Both the position numbers and the translations under genes were made by a program. From positions 1 through 64,000 of the forward strand of contig CANLVP010000003.1 of assembly GCA_947494675.1 (NCBI GenBank): 64,000 nt of DNA, written 5' to 3'. Numbering within the stretch: the stretch's first letter is position 1; each line of letters begins with the position of its first letter. Source of the stretch: an uncultured Paracoccaceae bacterium (GTDB lineage Bacteria > Pseudomonadota > Alphaproteobacteria > Rhodobacterales > Rhodobacteraceae). This document shows, piece after piece, positions 46,728 to 56,457 of this stretch. Below the pieces are notes generated by a model. That model saw only the letters and a program-made list of their open reading frames with translations, was not told the origin of the DNA and made no database searches.

Positions 46728-48470
46728 ATGTTAAAGTCACTTCGTTACGCGTTTTTCATGCTCTTTTGGGCCGTTTCAGCCGTGGCGCAAAGCCCGGTTT
46801 GGGTCCAGATCGAGGCGCAGCCAAACCTGAACGCCGCACAGGATCGCGTCCGCGCCTATGCCGCACAGCTTGAAAATGTAGCAGGGTTCTATCTGGGGTC
46901 AGGCTGGTATGGCATCGTGCTGGGGCCCTATGCACCCAGCGACGCTGATATCGTCCTGCGCACCTTGCGCAGCCAACGCCAGATCCCCGCCGACAGCTTC
47001 ATCGCCTTTGGCAACAACTTTCAGCAGCAGTTTTGGCCCGTGGGCGTCGGCGCGGAAACCACTGCCCAGCCCCTGCCCGGCACCACCGCGACCAGCGACC
47101 CCGTGATCGCCACACCGCTGCCCGAACCCGACCCGATTGCGATCCCCGACGAAACCCCACGTCAGGCCCGCAGCTCTGAGGCGCTCCTGACCCGTGCCGA
47201 AAAGGAACTGCTGCAAGTGGCGCTCAAATGGGCGGGCACTTACCAAGGCGCGATTGACGGCTCTTACGGGCGCGGCACGCGTGGCGCGATGGAAGCTTGG
47301 CAGATCGCCAATAACCACGAGGCGACAGGCATCCTGACCTCTGGCCAGCGGGCCGAGCTTTTGGGCGCCTATAACGCCGTGCTCGACGGCATGAACCTGC
47401 AAACCGTGCGCGATGACGTGGCCGGGATTGAGATGATCTTGCCAACCGGCGTAATCGCCTTCGCTGAATATGAACCGCCCTTTGCCCGCTATGACGCCAA
47501 AGGCGACATCGCCGCACAAGTCCTGCTGGTCAGCCAGCCGGGCGACCAAAACCGGATGTTCGGGCTTTATGAGATTTTGCAGACGCTCGAAGTTGTCCCA
47601 ACCGAAGGCGACCGTGTCCGCCGCAATCGCGAATTTGAGATCAACGCCAATGGTCGTGATCTGGTCTCTTATACTTACGTCAATCTGCGCGACGACCAGA
47701 TCAAGGGCTACATGCTGGTCTGGCCCGCGGGCGACGACGAACGCTTCCGCCGCATCCGCGATGAGATGAAAGCGAGCTTTAACCGCATTGATGGCGTGCT
47801 CGACCCAGCCATCGCGGCCCCGGATGAGGATCAAGCCACCGATCTCGTTTCTGGCCTGCAAGTGCGCAAACCACGCATGTCCCGCTCGGGCTTTTTCATC
47901 GATGGCGTTGGCAGCGTTTTGACCACGGCAGAGGCTGTGGACAGTTGCACCCGGCTGACCATCGATACCGACACCGAAGCGCAGGTCGTCCATCGCGATG
48001 ACGCCCTAGGCCTCGCTGTGTTGCAGCCCCTGACCCGTCTGGCCCCGATTGCCGTGGCCGCGTTCCAAACCGGTGTCCCAAGACTGCAATCGGAAGTGGC
48101 CGTCGCAGGCTACCCTTATGGCGGCGTGCTGGTGACGCCATCCCTGACCTTCGGTCGGCTCGCCGACCTACGCGGGCTGAATGGCGAGGAAGAAGTCAAA
48201 CGCCTTGCCCTGACCGCCCAGCCCGGTGACGCGGGCGGCCCGGTCTTTGACAACGGCGGCGCGATTCTTGGGATGCTTTTGCCCCGCGCTGACAAGGCCG
48301 GACAGGTCCTACCACCAGAGGTGAGCTTTTCCGTCGACGCCGACCAGATCGTCGCGTCTTTGGCCGAGGCAGGGATCACGGTCGATACAACAGACACCCA
48401 GGCCTTCATGCCGCCCGAAACCCTGACGCTCCGCGCTGCAGACCAAACGGTTCTGGTCAGCTGCTGGTAA
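46728..48470 (+). CDS. SPOR/peptidoglycan-binding protein with an inactivated trypsin-like domain
   Basis: A 580-residue exported protein: signal peptide (about 1-20), SPOR-like domain (about 23-90), Pro-rich linker, PG_binding_1 domain (about 155-205, G-A-I-D-G-S-Y-G-R-G-T-R-G-A), a middle domain (about 215-375), and a C-terminal trypsin/HtrA-fold domain (about 385-545). By alignment with active HtrA-like proteases the triad is lost: E402 for His (T-T-A-E-A-V), G428 for Asp (A-L-G-L-A-V-L) and A502 for Ser (G-D-A-G-G-P). The fold motifs around each site are kept, so it is probably a pseudoprotease that binds peptidoglycan and a peptide or partner. It stands alone. Confidence 0.87.
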   Translation: MLKSLRYAFFMLFWAVSAVAQSPVWVQIEAQPNLNAAQDRVRAYAAQLENVAGFYLGSGWYGIVLGPYAPSDADIVLRTLRSQRQIPADSFIAFGNNFQQQFWPVGVGAETTAQPLPGTTATSDPVIATPLPEPDPIAIPDETPRQARSSEALLTRAEKELLQVALKWAGTYQGAIDGSYGRGTRGAMEAWQIANNHEATGILTSGQRAELLGAYNAVLDGMNLQTVRDDVAGIEMILPTGVIAFAEYEPPFARYDAKGDIAAQVLLVSQPGDQNRMFGLYEILQTLEVVPTEGDRVRRNREFEINANGRDLVSYTYVNLRDDQIKGYMLVWPAGDDERFRRIRDEMKASFNRIDGVLDPAIAAPDEDQATDLVSGLQVRKPRMSRSGFFIDGVGSVLTTAEAVDSCTRLTIDTDTEAQVVHRDDALGLAVLQPLTRLAPIAVAAFQTGVPRLQSEVAVAGYPYGGVLVTPSLTFGRLADLRGLNGEEEVKRLALTAQPGDAGGPVFDNGGAILGMLLPRADKAGQVLPPEVSFSVDADQIVASLAEAGITVDTTDTQAFMPPETLTLRAADQTVLVSCW

Positions 48471-48508
48471 CCGTCTGTTCGCGTTCGCGACCTGACGCGT
48501 GCGGGTAA

Positions 48509-48529
48509 GCAGTTGGCAAAGCCAACTGC
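48509..48529. terminator. Hairpin GCAGTTGGC-AAA-GCCAACTGC
   Basis: A perfect nine-base stem with an AAA loop, 39 bases after the pseudoprotease stop, in the spacer between two convergent genes. It lacks a clear T-run. It may end transcription from the left or belong to a dispersed repeat. Confidence 0.5.
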
Positions 48530-48603
48530 GGCCGTCACCCAGTGGCAGTATCGCGCTTTTGTCGCCCCCATGTTTCGACCCATGCTTTGCATAGGCCGAC
48601 CGA

Positions 48604-48626
48604 CCGGAGGGGCGCTGCCCCTCCGG
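48604..48626. repeat. Palindrome CCGGAGGGGC-GCT-GCCCCTCCGG
   Basis: A perfect ten-base stem with a three-base loop in the same convergent spacer, followed by ACCTCCCCGGGATATTTCC. G+C-rich elements of this kind recur after genes in Rhodobacterales and may work as bidirectional terminators. Confidence 0.55.
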
Positions 48627-48670
48627 ACCTCCCCGGGATATTTCCAAACCGAAAAAAGCAGGAACCCGCG

Positions 48671-50254
48671 CTACAGGGCGATGTCGCTCTGGACGTAGAT
48701 GAGCGTCGGTCCCGTTTGGGTGAGCGCTGTTTTGACTGCCTCTCCCAGGTCATCAAGCGATTTGGGGTGGCTGGCGGCAGCGCCGTAGGCTTCGGCCAGT
48801 TTCACGAAGTCGGGGTTCTTCTGGATCACCGCATTCGGTGCGATCTGGGCACGCACCATGCTATCTTCGATCTCGCCCAATTTGCCGTTATCCCACAGGA
48901 TGATCGGCAGGGTCAGCTCCAGCTCTACCGCGACCATCAATTCCTGCAATGTGTATTGAAAGCCATAGTCGCCCGCGATAGCGATCACTGGTTGATCTCC
49001 GACACCGATCTTGCCGCCAATGGCGGCGGGCAGCGCATAACCCAGCGTGCCAAAGCCGCAAGGGTGATGCCAGCGGCCGGGACGATCCATCGGCCAGACT
49101 TCCTTGGCCGCATAAGCAAACTGCGTCATGTCGGAATAGATCATGGTCTCTGCTGGCAAGGCCGCGCGCAGCGCATCGGCAACGGGCAAGATGCCGGGGC
49201 GTTCGGCGTGGATTTCAGCGCGCCACGCCGCACAGGTCTGCGCGACGTCCTCTGCGCGCCATTCCGTTTTGCCTGAAAGCTTCTCCCGCCTGCGCCACAG
49301 CTCTTTCGCCATTTGTGCCGCGTCAGCCTCAACCCGGGTCTGACCGGGCGTGTCGTTCAGCTCTGCCGGATCACGGTCAATCCGGATGAGCCTGCCCTGA
49401 TGTCCCAAATCATTGCGCCAGAGATCAGTCTCCGACAGTTCCGTACCCACGGCAATCACAACGTCAGCCTTAGCGATTACCTTGGCCGACCCAGGCCGTG
49501 CAAGGCTGCTGCCAAAGTGCAAGGGATCATCCGCGATGATCCCGCGCCCGGCATAGGTCGTAAAACTGGCGGCCCCTGCTGCTGCGACAACCGCGCGCCA
49601 GACGTCAGCGCTGTCTTTCGCACCGCCACCAAAGATGAAAAGCGGCTTGCGCGCGCCAATAAAGGCATCAAGCACCAGTTCAGCCACGTCAGGTTGAACC
49701 GCGGCACCGCCTACGATTGCCGTCCTTTCAGGATGCGCAGATGCCGGGGCCTCCAATACTTCGATGGGAATTTGGATATGCTTTGGCCGTTGCCGCTTGA
49801 CCATAAAATCGGTCAACGCCCGGTCGACGAGGTGGTAGGCACTTTCTGCATCCCGCGCCGTCAATGACCAGTCCGCGACCGCACCAGCGGCCCCTTCCTG
49901 ATCCTTCATCTCGTGCAACCTGCCACGGCCGATCCCCTGATCGGCCAGGTTCAGGCAGCTCGACAACACCAGCATCGGCACAGAATCCGAATAGGCCTGC
50001 CCCATCGGCGTCATGATATTGCACAGCCCCGGCCCGGTGATCACATAGGCCACCCCAGGCCGCCCTGTGGCACGGGCATAGCCATCGGCCATGAACCCTG
50101 CCCCCTGCTCGTGACGCGCCAGCACATGGGTCAAACCGGCCTCTTCAATGCCGCGATACATCTCTTGGTTATGCACGCCCGGGATGCCAAAGATCACCTC
50201 AACCCCGCGATCCTTCAGCATATGGCTGATCTGCGCCCCCAAAGGTCTTTCCAT
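48671..50254 (-). CDS. TPP-dependent decarboxylase/synthase (5-guanidino-2-oxopentanoate decarboxylase-like)
   Basis: A 527-residue acetolactate-synthase-fold enzyme. The catalytic glutamate is in R-H-E-Q-G-A-G-F-M-A-D-G-Y-A. The start G-I-P-G-V-H-N-Q-E-M-Y-R-G and G-R-L-H-E-M match the branch annotated as 5-guanidino-2-oxopentanoate decarboxylase (arginine transaminase pathway) rather than IlvB. The TPP/Mg motif reads G-D-Y-G-F...W-D-N, with Tyr in place of the usual Gly of GDG. ATG shares its A with the TrkH stop. Specificity is inferred. Confidence 0.85.
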   Translation of the reverse strand: MERPLGAQISHMLKDRGVEVIFGIPGVHNQEMYRGIEEAGLTHVLARHEQGAGFMADGYARATGRPGVAYVITGPGLCNIMTPMGQAYSDSVPMLVLSSCLNLADQGIGRGRLHEMKDQEGAAGAVADWSLTARDAESAYHLVDRALTDFMVKRQRPKHIQIPIEVLEAPASAHPERTAIVGGAAVQPDVAELVLDAFIGARKPLFIFGGGAKDSADVWRAVVAAAGAASFTTYAGRGIIADDPLHFGSSLARPGSAKVIAKADVVIAVGTELSETDLWRNDLGHQGRLIRIDRDPAELNDTPGQTRVEADAAQMAKELWRRREKLSGKTEWRAEDVAQTCAAWRAEIHAERPGILPVADALRAALPAETMIYSDMTQFAYAAKEVWPMDRPGRWHHPCGFGTLGYALPAAIGGKIGVGDQPVIAIAGDYGFQYTLQELMVAVELELTLPIILWDNGKLGEIEDSMVRAQIAPNAVIQKNPDFVKLAEAYGAAASHPKSLDDLGEAVKTALTQTGPTLIYVQSDIAL

Positions 50255-51702
50255 CAGTCTCTCCAGAATTTGCGGCTCAGCACCACCAGCACCACCATGA
50301 TCTCCAGCCGACCCACGAACATTGCCATCGCCAAAAGCCACTTGGCGCTGTCCGGCAACATCGCAAAATTGCCCGCAGGCCCAATCGTATTGCCCAATCC
50401 GGGGCCCACATTGGCAATCGCCGTGGCTGCGCCCGAGACGGAGGTGATAAAGTCGAGCCCCGTAAACCCCAGCAACACCGACAGGATGCCAATCGACAGC
50501 ACGAAGGCCACAAAGAACGCCATGACAGAGTTCAACACGTCCTCGGTCACGGTCTTGCCTTGGTAGCGCGGGGCAAAGATGCCGTGCGGGCTGTGGATCT
50601 GGCGGATCTGGCTTTTGATTGAGGCAAAGAGCAGCTGATACCGGAAAACCTTGACTGAACAGGCCGTAGACCCCGCACAGCCACCGATCAACCCGATGAA
50701 AAAGAACATGACAACCGGGAACGTCCCCCATGTCATATAGTCCGCATTGGCGTATCCGGTGCCTGTGGTGATCGACGTGACGTTGAACAGCGCCTCGCGG
50801 AACGCCAATTCGGTCATCTCGCCATCCCGGCCCCAGAGCCAAGAGGCTTGCAGCAAAACAACTGTGAAAATGACGTAGAAAAACGCCCTGATCTGACTGT
50901 CATGCAACATCGGCTGTGCCGTGCCCGCCAGCAATTGCACGTAGCGAACAAAGGGCAAAGCGGCGAGCACCATGAAAAACACAGCCGTATAATGCACGCC
51001 CGCCCCATAAAACCCGAAGGATGCATCGCTGTTTGCCATGCCCCCGGTGGCAACCGTCGTCATCGCGTGCACCATGGCGTCAAAGGGCAACATGCCAAAG
51101 GCGGCATAGGCCAGCGCGCAGGCCAGCGTGAGCGCCACATAGATCACCGAAATCCGCGTGGCGATTTCACCCGCACGCGGCAGAATTTTTCCCATGGTAT
51201 CAAAGGCTTCGGATCGGAAAATCTGCATCCCACCAACCCGCAGTTCTGGCAGGAACACCATGGCCACAACAATGATCCCGACGCCGCCCAGCCATTGCAG
51301 GATACCGCGCCACAGCTTTAGTCCCTCGGGTAAAGCCTCTAGCCCGCTGAAAACCGTGGACCCGGTGGTCGTTAACCCCGACATCGCCTCAAAGAATGCA
51401 TCGGTGAAATTGGCGTTTGTGGCCCCCAGAACAAATGGGATCGCGCCAAAGATCGGCAATGTCAGCCAAACCAAAGTGGTCAGCAAAAACGTCTGCCGTA
51501 GCGTCAGCCCGGCGCTGACCCCATTGGCGCAGGCCCCGGCCAAAACGCCCCCGGTCAAGACCGTGATAATCGCCGCCTCTGCAAAGACCGGCCAATGGCC
51601 ATTGCCCACCCAGACATCCGCGACCAGCGGCGCCAACATGGTCACGCCCAAGGCGGCCACAAGCAGGCCGATCACATATCCAATAGGACGCAGGTCAATC
51701 AT
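50254..51702 (-). CDS. TrkH-family potassium uptake protein
   Basis: A 482-residue K+ transporter subunit with four membrane-pore-membrane repeats. Filter loops are visible at T-T-T-G-S-T-V-F, T-V-A-T-G-G-M-A, T-T-G-T-G-Y-A-N and G-G-C-A-G-S-T-A-C-S. It works with a TrkA-type NAD-binding subunit, which is not encoded here. It is upstream of and overlaps the TPP enzyme gene by one base, an odd functional pairing. Confidence 0.93.
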   Translation of the reverse strand: MIDLRPIGYVIGLLVAALGVTMLAPLVADVWVGNGHWPVFAEAAIITVLTGGVLAGACANGVSAGLTLRQTFLLTTLVWLTLPIFGAIPFVLGATNANFTDAFFEAMSGLTTTGSTVFSGLEALPEGLKLWRGILQWLGGVGIIVVAMVFLPELRVGGMQIFRSEAFDTMGKILPRAGEIATRISVIYVALTLACALAYAAFGMLPFDAMVHAMTTVATGGMANSDASFGFYGAGVHYTAVFFMVLAALPFVRYVQLLAGTAQPMLHDSQIRAFFYVIFTVVLLQASWLWGRDGEMTELAFREALFNVTSITTGTGYANADYMTWGTFPVVMFFFIGLIGGCAGSTACSVKVFRYQLLFASIKSQIRQIHSPHGIFAPRYQGKTVTEDVLNSVMAFFVAFVLSIGILSVLLGFTGLDFITSVSGAATAIANVGPGLGNTIGPAGNFAMLPDSAKWLLAMAMFVGRLEIMVVLVVLSRKFWRD

Positions 51703-51767
51703 GGCCTATCGGTGGCGAATGGGGCGTGGGGTGTCAAGCGATCACCGCACGGCAAAGGTCCGTGGGC

Positions 51768-52979
<1,212 letters not shown>

Positions 52980-53195
52980 GCAGCGTCTCCCTCAGGGGCG
53001 CATCATGCCCCGACCGACACTATGCCGCAATGCAGATCAATTTTGCCACAGGTGAAACAGGTTAACAGCTCGAACCCGTGCGCAGCTTTAACTGCGCTTG
53101 ACCGTGATTTTGATGCGCATGAGGTGTGCATCGTTTTCATACTGGTTGTGCATCAGGTCTGCATAGGCGAATTCAGCACCAAATCCGGCATTAAC

Positions 53196-54365
53196 CTAGC
53201 CCAGCGCCTGCATCAAATCGCCCAAAAGGTCTTGCGGATCCTCAAGTCCGATCGACAAACGGATCAACCCCGGCGTGATGCCCAACATCTCTTTTTGCGC
53301 ATCTGGCAGCCGCTGGTGGGTCGTCGTGGCCGGATGGGTCGCGATAGACTTCGCATCGCCCAAGTTGTTGGAAATAATGATAATTTCCAAGGCATTCAGA
53401 ACCTCAAACGCCCGCGCCTGCGTGCCGCAATCGATCGACAAGACTGTGCCCCCTGCGCCCATCTGCGCCTTGGTCAGCTCGTACTGTGGATGATCGCTCA
53501 GCCCCGGATAAATCACGTTTTTCAAGGCCTTATGCCCTTGAAGCGCCGTCGCGATCTCCTGCGCCGACCGCGCCTGCGCTCTGACCCGCAGGTCTATCGT
53601 CTCCAGCCCCTTCAGCATCATCCAAGCCGTAAAGGGCGACATCGATCCGCCGGTATGCTTCATGTAGGGCTCAACCGTGCCGCGGATAAATTCTTGTGTA
53701 CCAAGGATAATTCCGCCCAACGCCCGGCCCTGCCCATCGATGTGTTTAGTCGCCGAATAAACCACAACATCGGCCCCTTGGGCGATGGCATCCGAGAAGA
53801 CTGGCGTGGCAAAGACGTTGTCCACAATCACCGTCGCCCCCACCGCATGGGCCAAGGCAGATACCGCTTTGACATCAATGACCTGCAATGTGGGGTTTGA
53901 GACGCTTTCAAAGAAGACAGCCTGCGTATCGGCTCGAATCGCAGCGGCCCATTGGTCAAGATCGGTGCCATCGACAAACGTCACCTCGACCCCAAAGCGG
54001 GTTAAGACTTCTTCGAGGATATACAGACACGACCCAAAAAGCGCGCGACTGCTGACAACGTGGTCTCCGGCCTTCAACATCGACGTCAGCGCACCGTTGA
54101 CCGCAGCCATGCCAGAGGCCGTTGCGAACCCGTCTTCGGCCCCCTCAAGGGCAGCGATCCGGTCTTCGAACATCGCCACCGTTGGGTTGCCATATCGGGC
54201 GTAGATGAACTCGTCGTCACCCGCCTTTTGGAACCGTGCCTCGGCATCCTCGGCTGTGTCGTAAACAAAGCCCTGCGTGAGATAAATTGCCTCGGACACC
54301 TCGTTGTATTGGCTGCGGCGCACACCTGCGTGCACTGCCTTTGTCCGTTTGTTCCAGTCCGTCAT
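53196..54365 (-). CDS. metZ: O-succinylhomoserine sulfhydrylase
   Basis: PLP enzyme of the Cys/Met gamma-family that makes homocysteine directly from O-succinylhomoserine and sulfide. The 389-residue protein has Y-A-R-Y-G-N-P-T, A-S-G-M-A-A-V-N, D-N-V-F-A-T-P and the PLP lysine K207 in Y-S-A-T-K-H-I-D-G-Q-G-R. The Q-G-R end of that motif and the N-terminal A-V-H-A-G-V-R-R-S-Q-Y-N-E-V-S-E-A-I-Y-L-T favour MetZ over MetB/MetC. A GGGA site precedes ATG 54365. It is preceded by a SAM-II riboswitch and a terminator, so it is switched off when S-adenosylmethionine is abundant. Confidence 0.95.
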   Translation of the reverse strand: MTDWNKRTKAVHAGVRRSQYNEVSEAIYLTQGFVYDTAEDAEARFQKAGDDEFIYARYGNPTVAMFEDRIAALEGAEDGFATASGMAAVNGALTSMLKAGDHVVSSRALFGSCLYILEEVLTRFGVEVTFVDGTDLDQWAAAIRADTQAVFFESVSNPTLQVIDVKAVSALAHAVGATVIVDNVFATPVFSDAIAQGADVVVYSATKHIDGQGRALGGIILGTQEFIRGTVEPYMKHTGGSMSPFTAWMMLKGLETIDLRVRAQARSAQEIATALQGHKALKNVIYPGLSDHPQYELTKAQMGAGGTVLSIDCGTQARAFEVLNALEIIIISNNLGDAKSIATHPATTTHQRLPDAQKEMLGITPGLIRLSIGLEDPQDLLGDLMQALG

Positions 54366-54382
54366 TTTTGGTCCCTTTCGCC

Positions 54383-54420
54383 AAAACAAAACCCCGACAC
54401 CGGTTATAGGTATCGGGGTT
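54383..54420 (-). terminator. Intrinsic terminator between the SAM-II riboswitch and metZ
   Basis: Read leftward, AACCCCGATACC pairs with GGTGTCGGGGTT (12 base pairs, one G-T) around loop TATAACC, followed by TTGTTTT. It sits 10 bases after the riboswitch core and 18 bases before the metZ ATG, the position of an attenuator. Confidence 0.88.
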
Positions 54421-54429
54421 ACGCCCTGA

Positions 54430-54483
54430 CCCTTTTAGCAGCATGTTTAACGTGGCCCGCAATCCGGTAACAAATCGCCACAC
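54430..54483 (-). ncRNA. SAM-II riboswitch
   Basis: On the minus strand the leader contains the SAM-II consensus blocks in order: TGGCGATTTG, then TTACCGGATT, GCGGGCCACG, TTAAACATG and GCTAAAAGG. The GTGGC/GCCAC pairing forms P1, and the GATTTG...TTAAAC and A-rich GCTAAA segments form the H-type pseudoknot that holds S-adenosylmethionine. SAM-II elements are known upstream of metA, metX and metZ in alphaproteobacteria. An intrinsic terminator follows. Confidence 0.92.
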
Positions 54484-54608
54484 CCGTCGCATACGCCTCC
54501 CCGAAAGACCCGTCAAGAAGGCAGTCCCAATTAACCTTTGGGCATGCCGCCACTAACCGTTCCTTTACCCGCACTTGGTATCCACGGGTCAGGAAGTGGT
54601 AGGTGACG

Positions 54609-54935
54609 ATGCAAAAGTTCAGACATCATCGATATCCAACATCGTTTCCCGTGCAGGCAACAACGCCTTTTGGCCTGCGTCCGGGGAAAATCTTGGACGT
54701 CAACGAATACGGGGCCCAAATCGATGGCCTGTCGGACCTGACGCCGGGTGATAAGGTCGTCTTGCGCGCCGGTCCCGACCAAATTGCATCCATTGTCCGC
54801 TGGGTCGCCAAAGACCGTGTCGGCGTAATGTTCCGCCCGCGCCTGACCATCAAACAGGTCGATTCGCTGCGCTATGCCAAACGCCCCACCATGCGCACAA
54901 GGTTCAGCTCTGTCGGTCTGACAGAGATGCGTTAA
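54609..54935 (+). CDS. PilZ-domain protein
   Basis: A 108-residue single-domain PilZ protein, a likely c-di-GMP receptor. The start F-R-H-H-R-Y-P-T-S-F-P-V corresponds to the RxxxR switch, with the first Arg position altered, and the second motif reads D-V-N-E-Y-G-A in place of D-x-S-x-x-G-A. Binding may therefore be weak. ATG 54609 follows an AGGTG site; a GTG at 54603 is also in frame. It converges with yciB, overlapping by four bases. Confidence 0.85.
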   Translation: MQKFRHHRYPTSFPVQATTPFGLRPGKILDVNEYGAQIDGLSDLTPGDKVVLRAGPDQIASIVRWVAKDRVGVMFRPRLTIKQVDSLRYAKRPTMRTRFSSVGLTEMR

Positions 54936-55543
54936 GAATTTGAGGTCGTATCGGGCTCGATCAAGTAACGCTGCAACATCACGATCTGCCCCCACAAAAA
55001 GACAAACAGCACGGCTGGAAAGGCAAAGGTTTCAAGCTTGACCCATAGCTCTGTCGATTGCGTCCGCCAGATAATCTCATTCGCGACAGCAAGGGCCAGA
55101 AACATCAGCGCGACCCGCTTTGTAAAAATCATCCAACCCTCTGGCTTCATGGGTAAAAACTCCCCCATGATCCATTGCAAATAGCTCTTGCCGCGCAGCA
55201 GCCCAATGCCAAGGATCAGCGCAAAAAACCCGTAAACGATGCTGGTTTTCATCTTGAAGAACCGCTCGTCGTTGAACCAAGCTGTCAGGCCGCCAAAGAA
55301 GATCACCATGAAGGCCGTGAAAATCTGCATTCGGCTCAGCGTGCGGGTCAGCATCCAAAGAATGCCCATGGCAACCAAAAGGATCGGCACAAAGATCAGC
55401 GTGGCGACAATGAAACCGGTATATTCGGTGCCCGCCAAGGTGTAGGTGTTGTCCTTGATCTGCAAATAGATCAGGAAAAACAACAGTGTAGGCCCAAGCT
55501 CCAACACTTGTTTCAGGATCGGATTCACCGTCTTTTCTGCCAT
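54932..55543 (-). CDS. yciB: Inner membrane protein YciB (septation protein A)
   Basis: A 203-residue five- to six-helix membrane protein. The family pattern is clear: L-E-L-G-P-T-L-L-F-F, F-F-G-G-L-T-A-W-F-N-D-E-R-F-F-K-M-K and A-L-A-V-A-N-E-I-I-W-R. YciB links envelope synthesis and division and was earlier called IspA/IspZ. A GGGAG site lies seven bases before ATG 55543. The DMT transporter gene ends 11 bases upstream, so they are probably co-transcribed. Confidence 0.95.
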   Translation of the reverse strand: MAEKTVNPILKQVLELGPTLLFFLIYLQIKDNTYTLAGTEYTGFIVATLIFVPILLVAMGILWMLTRTLSRMQIFTAFMVIFFGGLTAWFNDERFFKMKTSIVYGFFALILGIGLLRGKSYLQWIMGEFLPMKPEGWMIFTKRVALMFLALAVANEIIWRTQSTELWVKLETFAFPAVLFVFLWGQIVMLQRYLIEPDTTSNS

Positions 55544-55554
55544 CGTTGTCTCCC

Positions 55555-56457
55555 TCACCCCCCCGTTTCCACGATCACAGCGCCCAGTGCAACCAGTGCC
55601 ATCAGAAACGTGCGTCGTGGGCCCACTTTTTCGCCCAAAAACAACCATCCGATCAACGCTGCAAACACGGTCGAGGTTTCGCGCAAAACAGCAGCCTCCC
55701 CCACTTTGTCGAGCCGCGTCGCCAGCATAACCCCGCCAAAGCTGATCCAAGCAATGAACGCACCAATGATGCCGCGCCACAGCAGCGGCCCCAAATCCGG
55801 CGGCGACGCCATGCGGCGGTAGCGCCACGCTGCCAACAGCGGGAAATCAAGCGCGGTGATGAAAAAGAACCATGCCAAAAACGTAAAGGGATCAGCAGCT
55901 TGGCGGATGCCATAGGCGTCATATGTCGTGTAGACCGCCACCAGCACTCCACCTGTCACGGCCCATGCCAACCCGATCTGCAAGGCGCGCCGGTCCAGTG
56001 TTTCTTCCGTCAGATTGCGCGCCGCAAGCAGCAATATACCCCCTGATAAACACGCCACGCCGATCCATTGCACGACCGTAAACCGCTCATGAAAAATGAC
56101 GCTCGCTGCAAGCACAGTGACCAATGGGCCGGTTCCGCGCACCACCGGGTAAACCACCGTATAGGCCGCCCGCTCATAGGCCAGCGCCATCGTCAATTTG
56201 TAGCCAAAGTGGATGACCAAGGCCCCCGCCAAAATCCAGGCCACCTGCCCCGACGGCCATGGCACCAGGAACAACGCCACGGGGGCAGAGATCACAACCA
56301 GCCAGCCATCGATGGCCCCACGTGTCAGCCACGGATCATGCCGCCCCTTTTGCAATGCCCCGAATGCTGCGTGGGCAACTGCCGAAATCAGTGCCAATAT
56401 CGTGGCCAGCCGCGCGCCCTCTGGCGTTCCTGCAATGGCGATGATCCAGTCGCTCAT
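55555..56457 (-). CDS. DMT-superfamily transporter (EamA)
   Basis: A 300-residue protein with ten hydrophobic helices in two EamA halves (A-L-I-S-A-V-A-H-A-A-F-G-A-L in the first, L-A-W-A-V-T-G-G-V-L-V-A-V-Y in the second) and the V-Y-P-V-V-R-G-T-G-P-L motif. Substrate unknown. Start ATG 56457 overlaps the preceding stop (ATGA). Part of a leftward run ftsY-exported protein-EamA-yciB with overlapping junctions. Confidence 0.9.
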   Translation of the reverse strand: MSDWIIAIAGTPEGARLATILALISAVAHAAFGALQKGRHDPWLTRGAIDGWLVVISAPVALFLVPWPSGQVAWILAGALVIHFGYKLTMALAYERAAYTVVYPVVRGTGPLVTVLAASVIFHERFTVVQWIGVACLSGGILLLAARNLTEETLDRRALQIGLAWAVTGGVLVAVYTTYDAYGIRQAADPFTFLAWFFFITALDFPLLAAWRYRRMASPPDLGPLLWRGIIGAFIAWISFGGVMLATRLDKVGEAAVLRETSTVFAALIGWLFLGEKVGPRRTFLMALVALGAVIVETGG

